This document shows, in pieces, positions 27,864-32,500 of a stretch of 32,500 bases of DNA. Made by a program: the position numbers and the translations under genes. This DNA is from Symbiodinium natans. Taxonomy: Eukaryota > Sar > Dinophyceae > Suessiales > Symbiodiniaceae. The notes below the pieces were generated by a model. The model did no database searches, had not been told where the DNA came from, and saw nothing but the letters and a program-made list of their open reading frames with translations. Each line of letters begins with the position of its first letter. The first letter of the stretch is position 1. Location of the stretch: assembly GCA_905221605.1 (NCBI GenBank), contig CAJNDS010002636.1:1-32500 (forward strand), given 5' to 3'.

Positions 27864-30800
27864 CTGGCAGCAAATTAGAATTCGACTTCATAAAATATAA
27901 TTACAATAATAATAATAACAACAATAATAATAATAATAGTAATAGTCGTATTAAAAACTAATAAACAAAAAAGGACTTCAAAGCACGTAAGTGGCGCATA
28001 TGAAACCCAGTGGATGCTGGAAAACGGAGCCCCCCAGCCAAGTCACCGGGCCCGCGCGGCAAGCCATGGGCTCACGATGTTGTAGAGGCTCACGACGCTC
28101 CAGGGAGCACCTAGACCCGGGAGTAGCCTAGGAATGAACAAGGGTACCCCTTTTTTGGCTTTTAAAGGGGGAGTTTAAGGGGTAACCTAGGAATAGATAA
28201 GGTATACCCTTTTTGGGTTTAAGGGGATTTTAAGGGAACCCCAACCCTAAACAAAAAGAAAAAAAGGGCCCTTCACCCGGTCCTAGGCACGCACCACGGT
28301 GACCGAGCGCGACACCTCAGGAAAATGCCGCTCGATCAACCGGGAGATGTGCCGGAGAATCTGAAGATGCTGCAGGTACTCGAAGCTGAAGCCGCTGGCG
28401 TCGATGACGACGCGCGCCTGGACCCGGATTCGATGCGCGGGAGGAGGTACACATACTTCCCAAAATCAAAAGTGGAGTACGCCTTGTATACCCCAAATAG
28501 AATAGAATCCCCTTAAAGGGACTCCAAAACATTCTCGGAGACCCCCACAGAGGCGCAGCCCCTGACAAAACCACCCTGCAGCCCTCTAGCGCTATGGAAA
28601 AGTGTGGAAGTCAGGTCCTGCAAATGTAGGCTGTCAACTCGCGAGATCCCTTTTGGAGAAGCCCTACTTGTAGGGTTGACAGGATCCTGGCCGATGGATG
28701 GTTGGAGCTCCTCAAGGTTGAAATCCCAACCCGAAACCCTCGGCGCTCTAAGAAGCTCCCTACAGCCCCGAAGCCCTCGAAAGCGCCTGCCCTACGCCAC
28801 CCCAAACCCCAAAGCCTCAAGCCGAGCCAGCCCTACACCCTCAACCCCAAACCCACCAAACAATGAACCCTATAAACCTTATGAACCCCACAAACCCTAT
28901 AAACCCCACAGACCCTCCAAAGCCTCGTACAAACCCCACGTGCCCTAAAACCTGAACCAGGCTGAGACATCCCTAAACCCTAAACCCTAAAACCTAAACC
29001 CCTAACCCCTAAACCCTAAACCCCAAACCCTGAACCCTAAACCCTAAACCCTAACCCCCCCCCGGCCTGGACCAGGCGCCCCGCCTTCAGCGAGGCCGCC
29101 CGGCCACTCTGCAGGGCATCCTCGAAGTGGGCCACGAAGGCCCGGATCATCTCATCCACGAGCCTCGGTTTAGGGTTTAGGGTTTAGGGTTTAGGGTTTA
29201 GGGTTTAGGGTTTAGGGTTTAGGGTTTAGGGTTTAGGGTTTAGGGTTTAGGGTTTAGGGCTCAGGGTTGGGATGTTCCCCCTTATGCCTACTATTTGCTT
29301 AAGAACCCCAAAAGAATTAAACAAAGAAAAATAAATAATCCCTAGATTATCCTTAATAAGGAAGAATGTTTCTTATTTTTCCGGGGTTCTTACAATTCGT
29401 AGATACTAGCAGTCCGTAATCGGAATTCTAGTAGGCAGTACCCCCTGGTATAATCCCCACGATGACCCACTGTAAACGACTATTTTTGCTAAAAAACCAA
29501 GAAGAATAGTTTCTTTCTTACGAGGATGACATAAAGGGATCATTGTTCTTTAGTGCTTGTATATATATATATATATATGTGTGTGATTTTTTGTTTTTTG
29601 TTTGGGGAGGGGGTTCTTTCGCAAATAGTGGTAAACAGGACGACCTATACTTGTACCACACCCTCAGAATCATGCCAAAATCATAAGCACTTCTACAACC
29701 ATTCCCAAAAACCTTGGGCGGGCGCCTTAGATACTCTAGACAGAAGCACAAAATACACACTAAACCCTAAACCCTAAACCCTAAACCCTATACCCTCAAC
29801 CCTCAACCCTAATTAAACCCTAAACCCTAAACCCTAACCCCTAAACCCAGAATTAGAAGCTACAAAAAAGAAATCCTTCCCATAAGGAGACGGGAGCTTC
29901 TCGCGGAGGAAGCCGCTATAGTCTGCAAGCCCCACCCGCCAGACCAGAACCGGCCCACCATCCGCCGCCGGGGCCTTCAGGCGGCCGAAGAAGACGTGCC
30001 TTACGAGCTCTTGTAAGTTTAGGGTTTAGGGTTTAGGGTTTAGGGTTTAGGGTTTAGGGTTTAGGGTTTAGGGTTTAGGGTTTAGGGTTTAGGGTTTAGG
30101 GTTTAGGGTTTAGGGTCTAGGGTTTAGGGTTTAGGGGTTTAGAGCTATCATGCGGGAATTTTGAGAGAAAGAGAGAGAAAGAGAGAGAAAGAGAGGGAAA
30201 GAGAGAGAGAGAGAGAGATTCAGAGGTGCCTTCTACTCTCCCCCAACCCTTAAAGGGAGTCTATCCCTAAACCCTAAACCCTAAACCCTAAACCCTAAAC
30301 CCTAAACCCTAAACCCTAAACCCTAAACCCTGAGTCTATAGGGCACCTACAGTTCCCCAATTCCCTTTCGCCCTAAGAGGCATCGAGGTGCGGCGCTACT
30401 CGCTTGGCGTCCTTTGTCTGCGGATTCCAGGTCCAGGACCTGGCGGGACGCAGGTTTAGGGTTTAGGGTTTAGGGTTTAGGGTTTAGGGTTTAGGGTTTA
30501 GGGTTTAAGGTTTAGGGTTTAGGGTTTAGGGTTAAGGTTTAGGGTTTCGCGTTTAGGGTGGCCCTGACGGGGGTTCGGGCTTCCGGTGGTTGTCTAAGGG
30601 CTTAGAGGGTTCTAAAGGGTTCATAGACGGCTCATGAAGGGCTTGTCGGGTTTTCTGTGTTTATAAGGGTTTGGGGGGTAAAGCTTACGTAGGGCATGCG
30701 AATCCCCATTCCCCTAACCCCAAAACCCTCAACCCTAAACCCTTATTCCCGAAACCCTAAACCGCAAATGCTAAATCCCGAAACCCTAAACCCCAAATCC

Positions 30801-31572
30801 CTCAACCCTCAACCCTATAAACCCTAAACCCTAAACCCTAAACCCTAAACCCTAAACCCTAAACCCTAAACCCTAAACCCTAAACCCTAAACCGCAACTC
30901 GTTGTGGCTCAGTTCGTCCCTCCCCAGGGGACCAGAACGTCGCGTTGCTCGATCGAGTCCCGCTTGGCCGATAGAGCTCCCCAACTCCGTACCTGTATGG
31001 AGGTGTAGGGCGTATAGAAGGCTTAGTTTATAGCATATAGGGTTTATAGGGTTTATAGGGTTTATAGGGTTTAGGGTTAGGGTTTAGGCTTTAGGGTTAT
31101 AGGGATATAGGGTTATAGGGTTATAGGGTTATAGGGTTATAGGGTTATAGGGTTTAGGGTTTAGGGGTATAGGGTTTAGGGTTATAGGGTTTATAGGGTT
31201 ATAGGGTTCTAGGGTTCGAGGGTTCTAGGGTTTAGGGGTGCTGCAGGGCCTATCAGCACTTCAGGTTGTGGCAAAAAGCATCTTATCCCCGCAGTTGAAA
31301 GGTTAAAGCCTAAAGCTTAAACCCGAAAGCCCCATAACCCTACACCCTATGAACCCCTATAAAACCCTATACACTCTATGAACGCTATAAACCCTACAAA
31401 CCCTTTCAACCCTTTCAACCCTGAAACCCCACAAAGAAGAGCCAGGAAACGCCGACATCACCGACTGCAGGTCAAAAGCCTCCCTCCAGGTCACCGTCTC
31501 GCCGTGCATGGCCGCTGCAGCCTCCACTTGTCTCGACCGAGCCATGTAGAAGCGCAGCAGCATCAAGGGGTC
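27719..31572 (-). CDS. Sec14-like CRAL-TRIO domain protein, eight exons (5' partial)
   Basis: Lipid-binding or transfer protein of the Sec14/CRAL-TRIO family, usually cytosolic or membrane-peripheral; ligand unknown. Joined exons give 260 residues in one phase. N-terminal CRAL-TRIO helix DPLMLLRFYMARSRQVEAAA then TVTWREAFDLQSVM; a variable linker WNPQTKDAKRVAPHVFFGRL; core strand GGPVLVWRVGLADYSGFLRE; VDEMIRAFVAHFEDAL; ARVVIDASGFSFEYLQHL; ERHFPEVSRSVTVVRAPWSV; SLYNIVSPWLAARARKKVCI; and the closing LPSFLGG lid motif, then stop. Introns after exons 2-5 have GC donors; those after exons 1, 6 and 7 have GT. Exons 2-5 are each framed by CCCTAAA left and TTTAGGG right. The start is missing: a 34-nt block with good splice sites at 32034-32067 may be an earlier exon. 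Confidence 0.9.
27900..27945. repeat. AAT microsatellite
   Basis: About a dozen AAT/AAC units in CRAL-TRIO intron 7. Confidence 0.9.
28047..28110 (-). CDS. CRAL-TRIO exon 7
   Basis: APWSVVSLYNIVSPWLAARA plus two bases, matching the NaPxxFxxxWxxVKPxL block. CTAG acceptor, GT donor. Confidence 0.9.
28111..28290. mobile_element. Introner-like element forming CRAL-TRIO intron 6
   Basis: The intron equals the element: ends CTAGACCCGGGAGTAGCC and, inverted, CCTAGGACCGGGTGAAG. Contains two tandem versions of a TACCCCTTTTTTGG...TTTAAGGGG...AACC module and AGCCTAGGAAT / AACCTAGGAAT. The same family as 26774-26895 and the remnant at 23615. Confidence 0.7.
28291..28417 (-). CDS. CRAL-TRIO exon 6
   Basis: ARVVIDASGFSFEYLQHLQI, ERHFPEVSRSVTVV plus one base; the most diagnostic core exon. 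GT donor. Confidence 0.92.
28972..29056. repeat. CCCTAAA array
   Basis: Left flank of CRAL-TRIO exon 5. Confidence 0.95.
29067..29163 (-). CDS. CRAL-TRIO exon 5
   Basis: LVDEMIRAFVAHFEDALQSG then RAASLKAGRLVQ. GC donor. Confidence 0.85.
29167..29262. repeat. TTTAGGG array
   Basis: Starts four bases right of CRAL-TRIO exon 5; about thirteen perfect units. Confidence 0.97.
29264..29757. other. CRAL-TRIO intron interior with element remnant and (TA)n
   Basis: GGGATGTTCCCCCTTA (29270) and CAGTCCGTAATCGGAATTCTAGTAGG (near 29410, shown in part) recall the element at 953-1056. A (TA)n/(TG)n tract lies at 29560-29585. Confidence 0.5.
29758..29846. repeat. CCCTAAA array
   Basis: Left side of CRAL-TRIO exon 4. 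Confidence 0.95.
29898..29999 (-). CDS. CRAL-TRIO exon 4
   Basis: HVFFGRLKAPAADGGPVLVW then RVGLADYSGFLRE plus two bases, first core strand of the lipid-binding fold. GC donor. Confidence 0.87.
30016..30140. repeat. TTTAGGG array
   Basis: Right flank of CRAL-TRIO exon 4; followed by a GAGA-rich microsatellite (30165-30220). Confidence 0.97.
30265..30332. repeat. CCCTAAA array
   Basis: Left flank of CRAL-TRIO exon 3. Confidence 0.95.
30392..30439 (-). CDS. CRAL-TRIO exon 3
   Basis: SWTWNPQTKDAKRVA plus two bases; GCCAG acceptor, GC donor; phase fits both sides. Confidence 0.7.
30452..30548. repeat. TTTAGGG array
   Basis: Right flank of CRAL-TRIO exon 3. Confidence 0.95.
30815..30893. repeat. 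CCCTAAA array
   Basis: Left flank of CRAL-TRIO exon 2. Confidence 0.95.
30909..30992 (-). CDS. CRAL-TRIO exon 2
   Basis: YGVGELYRPSGTRSSNATFW then SPGEGRT plus two bases. ATACAG acceptor, GC donor. Linker region, so placed mainly by phase and flanks. Confidence 0.65.
   Translation of the reverse strand, partial: VRSWGALSAKRDSIEQRDVLVPWGGTN
31030..31235. repeat. TTTATAGGG/TTATAGGG variant array
   Basis: Right flank of CRAL-TRIO exon 2; a distinct eight-base variant, TTATAGGG, is repeated in tandem (31096-31150). Confidence 0.95.
31457..31572 (-). CDS. CRAL-TRIO exon 1 (first found)
   Basis: DPLMLLRFYMARSRQVEAAA...TWREAFDLQSV plus two bases. TTCAAG acceptor; donor GT (or another nearby). 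Confidence 0.82.
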
Positions 31573-32500
31573 CTTGAACCCACCGAAAAACCTTGAACCC
31601 TAAACCCTAAACCTAAACCGCCAGCCCTACAAAAATCCTAAACCGTAATTAAACCCCTAAATCCCACACCCTCGGCACACTTAGAGTTGCGGGTTTCAGT
31701 GTTTAGGCTTACAAGTTGAAGCTCGCGCATGAATGAATGCCTCCCCCTAGACCAAAAAAAAATTAGTGACTGCCTAACCCTGAAAGCCCTACACCCGGAA
31801 CCCTAAACCAATGGACAGGACACCCCAAGCTTGCCCCACGAATCCCTAAAGCCCTAGAAACCCCAAAGCCCCCCTCCTTAGAACACCCAGAGAGCCCCAA
31901 AAAACTCCTCACAACCCCCCTCCCCCCCCCCCCGGCATCCACCCAGCAAAAAAAAGTTTAGGGTTTAGTGTTAGGGGGGTTTAGGGTTTAGGGTTTAGGG
32001 TTCGGGAATACGCCAAACTAGCGCACTTACAACCTGGGAACCCCGAAGGCGCTTGTTCGCCGGGGATCTGCAAGAGGTTCGAGGCTACCAGTCACACCCA
32101 GCTCCTGCGATTCAGGGCTGTTGGGTTTTTGTTGAGCTTTTTAAGGGGTCAGGGACTTAGGGTTTTTAAGGGCTTAGGTTTAGGGCGCGAGGAGAAGTTC
32201 GGGACCTGGAATTTCTGCGAGAGATCACTGCGGACCCATCCAGAAGCGATCAGCACTTGTGGTTGGCTTAGAAGCAGTGGTTACTGATGTCGTTGCCTGT
32301 GCACCGACCTGGGTTTAGGGTTTAAGGTTTAGGGTTGAGGGTTTAGGATTTAGGGCTTAGGATTTAGGGCGCAAAAGGATCAGCTCGGGTACCATACGTT
32401 ACCTACTCTGCATGCTAAACCCTCGACCTTATATCCTTAACATCCTATATAACCTTGTGTAACCTTGAGTCCACTAAACTCCAACCCTAGCTCAAGTAGA
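31573..32500. other. Upstream of the first CRAL-TRIO exon found
   Basis: Degenerate CCCTAAA and TTTAGGG patches and unique sequence. At 32067-32034 (minus) CCTCTTGCAG and G|GTTGTAAG bound a 34-nt block that could be an upstream exon. Nothing else assignable. Confidence 0.4.

Noticed and set aside
27613-27891. 92-codon minus-strand frame
   Set aside because: The CRAL-TRIO terminal exon is read in a different frame here and carries the LPSFLGG motif.
302-32370. Chromosome end / true telomere
   Set aside because: The arrays switch orientation dozens of times and lie between exons of ordinary genes, so they are interstitial.

Overview
The window is nuclear DNA of a dinoflagellate, most likely of the Suessiales/Symbiodiniaceae type. 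Four things point there: many introns with GC (and some GA) donors, a Mei2-type RNA-binding gene in head-to-tail tandem copies, introner-like insertions with terminal inverted repeats, and every identifiable gene on the same (minus) strand. No bacterial-style genes, rRNA, tRNA or CRISPR were seen. The species is inferred, not proven.

The longest open frames hide most of the content. The genes are cut into exons of about 14-140 bp lying between long arrays of telomere-type repeat (CCCTAAA/TTTAGGG). I rebuilt them by joining short conserved frames across splice sites with consistent phase. In transcription order (right to left): (1) a Sec14-like CRAL-TRIO lipid-transfer protein, eight exons, 31572-27719, 5' end missing. 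(2) A THUMPD3/TRM11-like RNA methyltransferase fused in frame to an RluA-family pseudouridine-synthase domain with a degenerate catalytic motif, about 27175-22797, both ends unresolved. (3) Two nearly identical Mei2-like C-terminal RRM proteins, 332 residues each from the shared Met, 19546-18319 and 17941-16713. (4) One or more unidentified exons around 15.2 kb. (5) A nearly complete sphingolipid delta-4 desaturase (DES1) in about 19 exons over 12 kb, 14656-2379, with all three histidine boxes. (6) Unidentified exon-like blocks at 1998-2057 and 384-445.

The most striking signal is the polarity of the telomere-type arrays. In the sense direction introns commonly begin with TTTAGGG arrays just after the 5' splice site and end with CCCTAAA arrays just before the 3' splice site. 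Most exons therefore sit between CCCTAAA on the plus-strand left and TTTAGGG on the right. The introns thus carry telomere-like terminal inverted repeats that could pair the splice sites, and the C-rich end supplies CTAAAC branch-point-like and pyrimidine-rich sequence. The rule also marks where further exons lie.

Several small inverted-repeat element families (about 100-210 bp) sit in introns or abut exons, two of them bounded by direct repeats that rejoin the reading frame exactly. The sphingolipid desaturase and the CRAL-TRIO protein both concern lipids, and the other genes concern RNA. No operon-like cooperation is implied beyond the shared strand.
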